Positions 1 to 6,385 of a stretch of DNA of 8,683 nt are shown here, in pieces. Origin of the DNA: Arcobacter sp. (GTDB lineage Bacteria; Campylobacterota; Campylobacteria; Campylobacterales; Arcobacteraceae). Below the pieces are notes generated by a model. The model was not told the DNA's origin, did no database searches, and was given only the letters and a program-made list of their open reading frames with translations. The DNA is taken from positions 1 through 8,683 of the forward strand of contig JADGEG010000077.1 in assembly GCA_016744485.1 (NCBI GenBank). The letters run 5' to 3'. The position numbers and the translations under genes are program-made. Numbering within the stretch: position 1 is the stretch's first letter; each line of letters starts with the position of its first letter.

Positions 1-1
1 T

Positions 2-172
2 ACAACAAATATTATAGAATCGGTACATCGTCAATTTAGAAGTTTAACTAAAACAAAAGGTGGATTCCCAAACAATAATAGCTTACTAAAACTACTTTTG
101 ATAGGTATTCAAAATGCTGATAAAAAATGGACAATGCCAGTAAGAAATTGGAGTTTAACAATTTCTAACACT
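2..172 (+). pseudogene. IS256-family (mutator-type) transposase, C-terminal remnant
   Basis: The frame starting at base 2 reads TTNIIESVHRQFRSLTKTKG, then FPNNNSLLKLLLIGIQNA and KKWTMPVRNWSLTISN. This is the hallmark C-terminal block of IS256-family transposases: the NxIES segment, the R-x-LTKTKG-x-FP segment, then KKWTMPxRNW. The Glu of the IES segment is probably the last residue of the DDE catalytic triad. The rest of the gene lies left of the window. Family members normally continue after RNW with roughly 15 more residues (LALNQLAIRFEGRL-like). Here the similarity stops near 172, and the frame runs on with unrelated residues to a TGA at 239–241. The 3' end has therefore been lost and joined to another element. 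The remnant is very unlikely to be active. Family identity is secure; the exact break point is known to within about 10 bases. Confidence 0.85.
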
Positions 173-180
173 AGAAGTAT

Positions 181-403
181 TCCATTTATTTTGTTGTTCT
201 TGTTTAAATCTATCCAACCATCTATAAACAGTTCTTGTTGATTTATTGAATATTTTACATATTTCTTTTACAGTTATTTCATAATTACTTAAAAGTATAG
301 CTTTAGCTCTTTGTCTTATTTGCAATGAAGTGTCATTTTTTACTATTTCTTCTAATTCTTAGATTAATTTTAATTTATTACTTATTCCAGAATAATATAA
401 CAT
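181..403 (-). pseudogene. IS630-family transposase, N-terminal remnant with in-frame stop
   Basis: The minus strand read from the ATG at 403–401 gives MLYYSGISNKLKLI, a TAA stop (361–359), and then ELEEIVKNDTSLQIRQRAKA, ILLSNYEITVKEICKIFNKS and TRTVYRWLDRFKQEQQNKW. The stretch from RQRAKAILLS to VYRWLDRF is the N-terminal helix-turn-helix DNA-binding domain typical of IS630-type transposases. A single change from AAA to TAA would explain the stop. After about 70 codons the similarity ends near 181, and the frame meets a stop at 157–155 inside the IS256 remnant. The whole DDE catalytic domain is missing. A TATAAT lies on the minus strand at 414–409, very close to the ATG, and may be a relic of the element's own promoter. 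The gene is dead by both truncation and nonsense mutation. The assignment rests on the DNA-binding domain only, so a different HTH-bearing transposase is possible. Confidence 0.72.
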
Positions 404-463
404 CTAAAATTATACAAAATATTTATAAACTTTATTTCCATTATTACTATTTTTTCATTAAAT

Positions 464-1363
464 CTATTGTAAAACTTTAAATAAAATCCCTGTTGTAATA
501 AAAGATATTAATATTCCATACCCAACTATTGAAGAAGTTAATCTAGGAGCTAAACCTGCCATTGAAGCTACTGCACCAGCTGTTATCATAGGTCCCATCC
601 CTGCTTCCATAATAGATATTATTGAAACATCAGATTCCCAAAAAAATAAGAAACAAAGAGTAAAAGCCAAAAATGGGGATATTATAAGTTTCACACCAAG
701 AGCTGTACTAAAAGGCAAGAGGTCTTTTTTAGGAAGTTTTAATTGAAGTTGTAAACCAACTGCAAATAAAGCAATTGGGACTATTGTTTTTCCTAAATAA
801 TTAAATACACTTGCAAGAGTTTCAGGATATGGAATATTAATTAAGCACAAAGCTAATAATAAAGATATAAAAGGAGGAAAAGTTAATACTTTAATTATAA
901 TTATTTTAAAAGATGTCGTATTTTTACTTGAGTAGTATGAGGCAATAAATGTTCCAAAAGTAGCCAAAGCAAGAAAAGAACCTAATTGATCATATACAAT
1001 AACATAAGGCAAGGCACTTTGTCCATAATAAGCATTTATTATAGGAATTCCTAAAAAAGATGTATTCCCCATAATCCCAACAAGAAGAAGTGAACCAGTT
1101 ATTTCTTTTGAAAAATTAAAACTTTTAGATAAAATCAATATAATAATAGCACTCAAAGTCATAACCATCCATGCTACAATAATAGGAATAATCAAATCAA
1201 AAGATATTGTAATTTTAGGTATTTGGTACAAAATCATAGCAGGAAGAGAAATATATATAACAAACTTATTTAAAGTATCAGGAGCATTTGCAGGAAAAAT
1301 ATTTAATTTTCTTAAAAAATATCCTAAAAATATAGATAATATAATTAGAATAAAGTTTTCCAT
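464..1363 (-). CDS. AEC-family (auxin efflux carrier-like) permease
   Basis: This is a predicted inner-membrane transporter of 299 residues, a normal length for bacterial AEC proteins. Hydrophobic segments of about 20 residues fill nearly the whole chain, consistent with about ten membrane helices in two five-helix halves. The N-terminus MENFILIILSIFLGYFLRK, followed by a short polar loop and KFVIYISLPAMIL, is the standard AEC opening, with the conserved hydrophobic-SLPA motif of the family. The second half carries LGKTIVPIALFAVGLQLQL, also typical, and EAGMGPMITAGAVASMAGL near the C-terminus. Family members export or import small organic acids such as malate or malonate, but the substrate cannot be read from sequence. 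The ATG overlaps the TAA of the upstream exonuclease by one base (TAATG), so the two are probably co-transcribed and translationally coupled. The gene ends 60 bases before the IS630 remnant, and no clear hairpin terminator is visible there. Confidence 0.9.
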   Translation of the reverse strand: MENFILIILSIFLGYFLRKLNIFPANAPDTLNKFVIYISLPAMILYQIPKITISFDLIIPIIVAWMVMTLSAIIILILSKSFNFSKEITGSLLLVGIMGNTSFLGIPIINAYYGQSALPYVIVYDQLGSFLALATFGTFIASYYSSKNTTSFKIIIIKVLTFPPFISLLLALCLINIPYPETLASVFNYLGKTIVPIALFAVGLQLQLKLPKKDLLPFSTALGVKLIISPFLAFTLCFLFFWESDVSIISIMEAGMGPMITAGAVASMAGLAPRLTSSIVGYGILISFITTGILFKVLQ

Positions 1364-2103
1364 TAATTATTTAAAACTTTATCTAAAGTATATTTTAAAT
1401 CTTCATCTAAATCCATATTTGATTTCATCCAGTTTAAATATCCTTGATCACTGGATGCTATATCTTGAATATTTTCACCTTTATATTTACCAAATTTAAA
1501 TGTAGTAATAAATACAGGTGTTTTACTTAAATCTACTAATTTTTCCATTGGATTAAAATCTGGATACATTTCTCTACATTTAAGCACGAGTTTTGATAAG
1601 AATAACTTCATAACTAAAACATCTCCTAAGGCATCATGTGCTTTTATTTCCATATTATATTTTTTTGCTTCACTTTTTTCATCTTGATATAAATCAAGTG
1701 CATATCGTAAATATTGTAATCTATGAAAGGGTAAATTAGGGTATAAATGTTTTGCACAACGTAAAGTATCAATTAATTGTAAGTTATTTTCAAAACCTTC
1801 TTTTTTTATCATATTTAAGTCAAAATTAATATTATGTGCTATTAAATAATTTGATTTATTGTTTAATTCTATAAGTCTTGTATAAAACTTTGTATTGACG
1901 GCAAGAGGTTTGTCATTTAACATAGAAGGTATAATGTTATGCACTTCCATAGCTTCTATTTTAATATCTACATCACAAGAACATAATTCATCATAAACTT
2001 CAATATCAGCTTTTACATCAACAATCATAGCACCAAATTGTATAACTTTATCTTCACTAGTATTTCCAGTTGTTTCTGTATCAAATAATATATATTTTGG
2101 CAT
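1363..2103 (-). CDS. DEDDh-family 3'-5' exonuclease with ExoX-like C-terminal domain
   Basis: This is a 246-residue nuclease of the DnaQ/RNase T superfamily. All motifs are present: Exo I FDTETTG (D8, E10), Exo II HNINFD (D95), and Exo III HDALGD (H156, D161). The His in Exo III places it in the DEDDh class, and the active site looks intact for two-metal hydrolysis of DNA or RNA from the 3' end. Residues about 198–246 form a second small domain, FKFGKYKGENIQDI with a later YLNWM. It matches the FGKYKG-x(n)-YLxWM pattern found at the C-terminus of exodeoxyribonuclease X-type and related exonucleases. The protein therefore resembles ExoX-type repair or editing nucleases more than a replicative polymerase III epsilon subunit, which lacks this tail. 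The start is supported by AGGATAA seven bases or so upstream on the minus strand. A good sigma-70 promoter lies at 2134–2162. It leads a two-gene operon with the AEC permease; no functional link between the two is evident. Confidence 0.88.
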   Translation of the reverse strand: MPKYILFDTETTGNTSEDKVIQFGAMIVDVKADIEVYDELCSCDVDIKIEAMEVHNIIPSMLNDKPLAVNTKFYTRLIELNNKSNYLIAHNINFDLNMIKKEGFENNLQLIDTLRCAKHLYPNLPFHRLQYLRYALDLYQDEKSEAKKYNMEIKAHDALGDVLVMKLFLSKLVLKCREMYPDFNPMEKLVDLSKTPVFITTFKFGKYKGENIQDIASSDQGYLNWMKSNMDLDEDLKYTLDKVLNN

Positions 2104-2133
2104 GATTTATCCTATGTTTTGTTTTAAGAATTT

Positions 2134-2162
2134 ATTATACTTTTTTTATAATCTAATTTCAA
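2134..2162 (-). promoter_or_regulatory. Sigma-70 promoter for the exonuclease–AEC operon
   Basis: Read on the minus strand, TTGAAA (2162–2157) is followed by exactly 17 bases and then TATAAT (2139–2134). This is a near-consensus -35, an ideal spacer and a perfect -10. It lies about 30 bases upstream of the exonuclease ATG at 2103, leaving a short leader that includes the ribosome binding site AGGATAA. Confidence 0.65.
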
Positions 2163-2215
2163 GTACAATTTGAAAAATATAGATTTATTATTTTAAGTTT
2201 ATATTCTTTTAAGTT

Positions 2216-2224
2216 TGTTATAAT
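2216..2224 (+). promoter_or_regulatory. Extended -10 promoter for the transporter/glutamate-synthase-like run
   Basis: TGTTATAAT is a perfect extended -10 element (TG, one base, TATAAT). It lies 27 bases before the GTG start at 2252 and is preceded by AT-rich tracts without a convincing -35. This is the usual look of vegetative promoters in Campylobacterota, where the -35 box is poorly conserved. The same 12 bases, TTTGTTATAATC, recur in front of ribH. Confidence 0.6.
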
Positions 2225-2251
2225 CTATTTTTAAATTAAAAGGATTTTTTT

Positions 2252-2872
2252 GTGAATATTGAAATATTATTAGCTTTTATTATATCATCGAGCATATTAT
2301 TAATAATTCCAGGGCCTACCATACTTACGGTTATATCTTATAGTATTTCTCATGGATACAAAGCAAAAATACCTCTTATTTGTGCAGTAACTTTAGGAGA
2401 TTCAACAGCTTTAATATTGTCATTATTAGGTTTAGGTACACTTTTAGCTTCTTCAGCATTTTGGTTTACTATTGTTAAATATACAGGAGGATTATATCTT
2501 ATTTATTTAGGAATAAAATTATTTAGATCTGGTATATCTTCAAAGGTACAAGAAAACAATGAAAATACTTCAAGTATAAAATTATTTCTGAATACTTATT
2601 TGGTAACTGCTTTAAATCCAAAAGGTATAATATTTTTTGTGGCTTTTTTGCCACAATTTATTAATCTAAATGGAAATGTTACCCAACAATTATGGGTTTT
2701 AGCTATTACTTTTGTAATTTTAGCTACTTTAAATGCCACATTTTATGCACTATTTGCAAACAAAGTAAAAAAATTATTAGCATCAAATAAAACACAAAAA
2801 ATATTTAACTTAATAGGTGGTTCTTTATTATCAGGTGCTGGAATTTGGGCATTAAGTGCTAAAGCACAATAA
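2252..2872 (+). CDS. LysE/RhtB-family amino-acid exporter
   Basis: This is a predicted inner-membrane efflux protein of 206 residues, the usual size for the LysE/RhtB translocator family. These proteins export amino acids and related compounds such as lysine, threonine or homoserine lactone. The N-terminal IPGPTILTVISYSISHGYKA followed by a Gly-Asp pair is the family signature (PGP, then a glycine-rich loop after a basic turn). The hydrophobic profile fits six helices, and TALNPKGIIFFVAFLPQFI in the middle is another conserved block, with the NPK followed by a long hydrophobic run. The start is a GTG with AAAGGA about seven bases upstream; there is no better in-frame ATG near the expected N-terminus. 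It is the first gene after the extended -10 at 2216–2224, and the next gene follows after 29 bases. The exported substrate cannot be deduced. Confidence 0.9.
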   Translation: MNIEILLAFIISSSILLIIPGPTILTVISYSISHGYKAKIPLICAVTLGDSTALILSLLGLGTLLASSAFWFTIVKYTGGLYLIYLGIKLFRSGISSKVQENNENTSSIKLFLNTYLVTALNPKGIIFFVAFLPQFINLNGNVTQQLWVLAITFVILATLNATFYALFANKVKKLLASNKTQKIFNLIGGSLLSGAGIWALSAKAQ

Positions 2873-2901
2873 TAGTTGTTGATTTAAACTTTAGGATAGG
2901 T

Positions 2902-3786
2902 ATGGAAACACAAATTATTACAGGTGTAAAATATATGATTTTTGCATCATTATTGTTTGCTTTTATGGGAGCAATTGCAAAAGAGTTAAGCTCTTCTATG
3001 AATTCAATTGAAATTGTATTTTTTAGAAATGTATTTGGAGTTATTTTTATTTTTTTATCGATATATAAAAAACCTTTAAAGCAAGAAGGTGGTAAATTAT
3101 ACTTATTATTATTTAGAGGAACTATAGGTTTTCTTGCCTTATTGTTTTTTTTCTATAATATTTCAAAAATTCCTTTAGCAGAAGCTATGACTTTTTCTAA
3201 AACATCTACAATATTCACAGCTGTTTTTGCATATATTTTTTTAAAAGAACATTTAGACTATAAGGCTTGGATAGGTGTATTTATAGGTTTTATTGGTATA
3301 CTTTTTATTACACAATTTGATGGAACTGCTTTAAGTAAAACAGATTGGTTAGGTATTCTTTGTGGTGTTGGGGCTGGTTTGGCTTATACATCTATTAGAG
3401 AACTTAGAAGATATTATGAAAGTAGAAGTATTGTTTTATCTTTTATGTTAATTGGAACAATAGTACCAATTATTTTAATGATAATTGCAAATTTTTATAC
3501 ACATCCTAGTTTGGATTTTATTTTAGGACAGTTTATCGCACCAAAAATATCTGATTATTTTTTTATTATTTTATTAGGAATTTTCTCAACATTAGCACAA
3601 ATTTATATGACGAAAGCTTACTCTGTAGCAAAAGCTGGAATTATTGCTACAGTATCTTATACGAATATTATATTTTCTATTATTTTAGGTTTATTTTTAG
3701 GAGATAATTTTCCTAATATTATAATTATTTCAGGTATACTTTTAGTTATTCTTAGTGGTTTATTAGTATCATTTAAAAAAGGTTGA
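2902..3786 (+). CDS. DMT-superfamily transporter with two EamA domains
   Basis: This is an inner-membrane transporter of 294 residues, the standard length for ten-helix drug/metabolite transporters built from two tandem EamA repeats. Repeat one covers about residues 8–138. It includes the conserved block ending SKTSTIFTAVFAYIFLKEHL and a following WIGVFIGFIGILFI, the typical end of a first EamA domain. Repeat two covers about 148–290 and ends with NIIFSIILGLFLGDNFP and a last hydrophobic helix. The ATG has AGGATAGG immediately upstream. Only three bases separate its TGA from the ATG of the glutamate-synthase-like gene, so the two are almost certainly co-translated. DMT proteins move amino acids, nucleosides or cofactors. 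The substrate is unknown, although tight coupling to an FMN enzyme makes a nitrogen compound or related metabolite thinkable (inference only). Confidence 0.9.
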   Translation: METQIITGVKYMIFASLLFAFMGAIAKELSSSMNSIEIVFFRNVFGVIFIFLSIYKKPLKQEGGKLYLLLFRGTIGFLALLFFFYNISKIPLAEAMTFSKTSTIFTAVFAYIFLKEHLDYKAWIGVFIGFIGILFITQFDGTALSKTDWLGILCGVGAGLAYTSIRELRRYYESRSIVLSFMLIGTIVPIILMIIANFYTHPSLDFILGQFIAPKISDYFFIILLGIFSTLAQIYMTKAYSVAKAGIIATVSYTNIIFSIILGLFLGDNFPNIIIISGILLVILSGLLVSFKKG

Positions 3787-3789
3787 TTT

Positions 3790-5520
3790 ATGGATATTTC
3801 TAATGTGTTATTATGGTTTGTTTTTATTATTTTACTTGCTTGGTTCATACATGATAAATTTGTACAAAGAAAACATCAATTATTGGTTAATTACCCAATA
3901 ATAGGAAGACTTAGATATCTTTTAGAAGAACTCAGGGAACCTTTTAGACAGTATTTTGGTGATGAAAAATTTTATGAATCAAAAGATAAACTTGATTGGG
4001 TATATAAAGCAGCTAGAGACTTACCAAACTATGCTTCATTTTCTCCTGCTCAACCTTTGCCAAAACCAAAATTTATGCTAAGACATGCAACAATTGTTTT
4101 AAATGACGATGAAGTTGAACAAGATTTTAAAGTTGTATTTGGTGAAAAAAGAAAATATCCTTTTGTAGCTAAAACAATTATAGGACGAGGAGCTATGAGT
4201 GATGGTTCTATTTCTCCTGAAGGAACTAGGGCTTTTGTATTAGGTGCTTTTATGGGTAATTTTCCCGTTAATACAGGTGAAGGTGGGCTTACTTCTAATT
4301 TTTTTGTAACACATAGAAGTTACAAAAATAAATGTATGACAATGGTTTATGGAAATGAATACCACAAAAAAATAAAAAATATTATAATGAAGTTATTCAA
4401 TGGTGCAATGGCTGCTAATGTTTATAGAAAATTAGTTTTTAAAAATGACCCTGAAGCTGAAACTTATGTCTTTGATATGAAAACAAAAATTTTTCATAGA
4501 CCAAACTGGGAAGCAGATTTTAAGCATTTTCCTAAAGAAGTACCAGAAGATTTACCAGATATTATTTTTCAAATGAGTTCAGGTTTATATTCTGTTAGAG
4601 ATAAAGAAGGTAACTTTGATGAGAATAGATATAAAAAAGTTATGAGTTTTTGTAAAATGACAGAAATTAAAATGGCACAAGGAGCTAAACAAACAGGTGG
4701 TAAACTTGTAGCAGATAAAGTAAGTCCTGCTATTGCTTATTATAGAAATGTTGAAGCAAATAAAGATTTATTTTCTCCAAATAGATTTCCTTATGCAAAT
4801 AGCATTGAAGAGTTATTTGATTTTATAGGTCGTTTACAAAAACTATCTAATAAACCAGTTGGTATTAAAATAGTTATTTCTGATTACGAAAATATAGAAC
4901 CTTATGCAAAAGAAATTAAAAAAAGAATTGATGAGAACAATGATGCTTATCCTGATTTTATTTCTATTGATGGAGGAAGTGGAGGAAGTGCAACTGCTCC
5001 TATTGAAATGATGGAGCGAATTGGTCTTAATGCTAGAGATGCTGTTTATTTAGTTAATAAAATTTTAGAAGATTACAAAATAAGAAAAGAAGTCAAAATT
5101 GTAGCAAGTGGAAAAATATTAACTCCAGATGATGTAGTGATTATTATGGCATTAGGTGCTGATTTTGTTCAAATTGCACGAGGTTTTATGATGAGTGCTG
5201 GATGTATTCGTGCAAGATACTGTTCAGGAAGTACAGGAAAAGATTGTCCTGTTGGATTAGCTACACAAAATGTATCAAAAAGAAAAAAATACTTTGTGCA
5301 TAAACATGCTAAATATGTAAGAGACTATCATAAAAATTTATTAAAAAGTGTTAAAGGTTTATTAGCTGTTATGGGACTTAAGTCTATATCTAATTTGGAT
5401 AAACATAGAATAATGTTTTTAGATAGAAATTCAAAAGTACATGATAATATTGATAAATTATTTGATAGAAGATTAGATATTGGTAAAGATAAAGAAGACG
5501 AATATCATACTATGAAATAA
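3790..5520 (+). CDS. Membrane-anchored FMN-binding glutamate synthase family protein
   Basis: This 576-residue protein holds the FMN/synthase domain of glutamate synthase (Glu_synthase family) but lacks both the N-terminal glutaminase domain and the C-terminal GXGXG beta-helix of full GltB. Recognisable blocks are EIKMAQGAKQTGGKL at about 292–306 (family E-IK-x-QGAK with downstream glycines), the FMN-phosphate loop IDGGSGGSATAP at about 393–404, and a FVQIARGFMMSAGCIRARYC stretch leading to the cysteine cluster C472, C478 and C486. In classical GltB the cluster binds a 3Fe-4S centre with C-x5-C-x4-C spacing; here it is C-x5-C-x7-C. Residues about 6–21 (VLLWFVFIILLAWFIH) form one hydrophobic helix followed by basic residues, predicting a single N-terminal membrane anchor with the enzyme in the cytoplasm. 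No small NADPH-oxidising subunit (GltD) is nearby. The family name is secure. Whether it makes glutamate or uses other substrates and an electron donor in the membrane is unknown. Confidence 0.87.
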   Translation: MDISNVLLWFVFIILLAWFIHDKFVQRKHQLLVNYPIIGRLRYLLEELREPFRQYFGDEKFYESKDKLDWVYKAARDLPNYASFSPAQPLPKPKFMLRHATIVLNDDEVEQDFKVVFGEKRKYPFVAKTIIGRGAMSDGSISPEGTRAFVLGAFMGNFPVNTGEGGLTSNFFVTHRSYKNKCMTMVYGNEYHKKIKNIIMKLFNGAMAANVYRKLVFKNDPEAETYVFDMKTKIFHRPNWEADFKHFPKEVPEDLPDIIFQMSSGLYSVRDKEGNFDENRYKKVMSFCKMTEIKMAQGAKQTGGKLVADKVSPAIAYYRNVEANKDLFSPNRFPYANSIEELFDFIGRLQKLSNKPVGIKIVISDYENIEPYAKEIKKRIDENNDAYPDFISIDGGSGGSATAPIEMMERIGLNARDAVYLVNKILEDYKIRKEVKIVASGKILTPDDVVIIMALGADFVQIARGFMMSAGCIRARYCSGSTGKDCPVGLATQNVSKRKKYFVHKHAKYVRDYHKNLLKSVKGLLAVMGLKSISNLDKHRIMFLDRNSKVHDNIDKLFDRRLDIGKDKEDEYHTMK

Positions 5521-5540
5521 ACTATAAAGGAATTTTGTAA

Positions 5541-6341
5541 ATGATTATAATAGCGGGACCTTGTGTATTAGAAGATAGAGACACAGTATTTAAAATTGCT
5601 CAAAAATTAATGCCCTTAAATGAAGATAAAAAAATAGATTTTTATTTTAAAGCATCGTTTGATAAAGCAAATAGAACAAGTTTACATTCATATAGAGGTC
5701 CAGGACTTCACGAAGGCATAAAGTTATTTGAAGAAATCAAAAAAGAATTTGGATATCAAATCGTAACAGACGTTCACGAAAGTTACCAAGTAAAACCTCT
5801 TGTTAATACTGTAGATGTTTTACAAATTCCTGCATTTTTATGTAGACAAACTGATTTATTAGTTGAAGTTGCTAAAACTAATCTTAAAATCAATATTAAA
5901 AAAGGTCAGTTTTTAGCAGCAAATTCGATGAAATTTCCTGTAGAAAAAGTACTACAAACAAGAAATGTTAATAAAATTTCCTATGAAAACTCTAAAAAAA
6001 ACAATATTTGGCTTTGTGAAAGAGGCAATACTTTTGGTTATGGTTCACTAGTAGTTGATATGAAAAACTTGATTCTTATGAAAGAATTTGCTCCTGTGAT
6101 TTTTGATGCCACGCATAGTGTTCAAATACCAAGTTCAGGTCAAACTACAGGAGGTAACAGTGCTTTTGTACCTCTTATGGCAAGAGCAGCCGCTGCTGTT
6201 GGAGTTGATGGATTTTTTTTTGAAACACATACAAATCCAAAAATAGCAAAAAGTGATGGACCAAATATGTTAAATATAGATGAATTATATAAAACAATAA
6301 ATGATATTTGTACTATACAAGAAGCACTTAAAATTAATTAA
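5541..6341 (+). CDS. kdsA: 3-deoxy-8-phosphooctulonate synthase (Kdo-8-phosphate synthase)
   Basis: This cytoplasmic enzyme condenses phosphoenolpyruvate with D-arabinose 5-phosphate to give Kdo-8-phosphate, committing carbon to the Kdo sugar of lipopolysaccharide. At 266 residues it is close to the normal 265–285. Conserved blocks in order are IIAGPCVLE at the N-terminus, KASFDKANRTS, GPGLHEG, VTDVHE, QIPAFLCRQTDLL, AANSMKFPVEKV, CERGNTFGYGSLVVDM, FDATHSVQ and a C-terminal FFETHTNP–SDGPN. C8 of AGPC, H192, E228 and D239 match the four metal ligands of the metal-dependent class (as in Aquifex); the metal-independent E. coli type has Asn in place of the Cys. The start is set by AAAGGA shortly upstream and by the family's N-terminus. 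It lies 20 bases after the glutamate-synthase-like gene and heads the kdsA–ribH–nusB–pyrF order typical of Campylobacterota. A promoter for ribH overlaps its 3' end. Confidence 0.97.
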   Translation: MIIIAGPCVLEDRDTVFKIAQKLMPLNEDKKIDFYFKASFDKANRTSLHSYRGPGLHEGIKLFEEIKKEFGYQIVTDVHESYQVKPLVNTVDVLQIPAFLCRQTDLLVEVAKTNLKINIKKGQFLAANSMKFPVEKVLQTRNVNKISYENSKKNNIWLCERGNTFGYGSLVVDMKNLILMKEFAPVIFDATHSVQIPSSGQTTGGNSAFVPLMARAAAAVGVDGFFFETHTNPKIAKSDGPNMLNIDELYKTINDICTIQEALKIN

Positions 6342-6346
6342 AGATT

Positions 6347-6368
6347 TGTTATAATCGGATTTTATAAT
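6347..6368 (+). promoter_or_regulatory. Promoter(s) for ribH–nusB–pyrF
   Basis: In the 44-base gap after kdsA there is a perfect extended -10, TGTTATAAT (6347–6355), and a second TATAAT (6363–6368). Both lie within 40 bases of the ribH ATG, and AAAGAGG (6374–6380) is the ribosome binding site. The -35 region would fall in the end of kdsA and is not consensus. The leader is far too short for an FMN riboswitch, so no cofactor control of ribH is visible. Confidence 0.55.
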
Positions 6369-6385
6369 ATACTAAAGAGGTAAAA

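Larger units (their letters stand above)
2104..2251. promoter_or_regulatory. Divergent intergenic promoter region
   Basis: This 148-base gap separates the minus-strand exonuclease operon from the plus-strand transporter run. It is extremely AT-rich and has recognisable promoter elements facing both ways, listed separately. The nine bases TATAATCTA occur twice on the plus strand, at 2147–2155 and 2219–2227. The second copy sits at the right distance from the exporter start; the first could be a weaker upstream start site. No operator palindrome or riboswitch-like structure is apparent. Confidence 0.6.

Noticed and set aside
2..241. 79-codon frame as a complete small protein
   Set aside because: It has no start in the window, matches only the tail of an IS256 transposase, and its last 20 or so codons are read through the antisense of another transposase.
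404..463. Terminator after the AEC permease
   Set aside because: AT-rich tracts are present, but I find no stable stem followed by a T run in the direction of transcription.
3657..3848. Minus-strand open frame of 63 codons across the DMT / glutamate-synthase-like junction
   Set aside because: It lies antisense to two well-supported genes, has no recognisable protein features and no good ribosome binding site.
6342..6385. FMN riboswitch in front of ribH
   Set aside because: The gap is only 44 bases and shows promoter elements and a ribosome binding site; there is no room for an RFN element.
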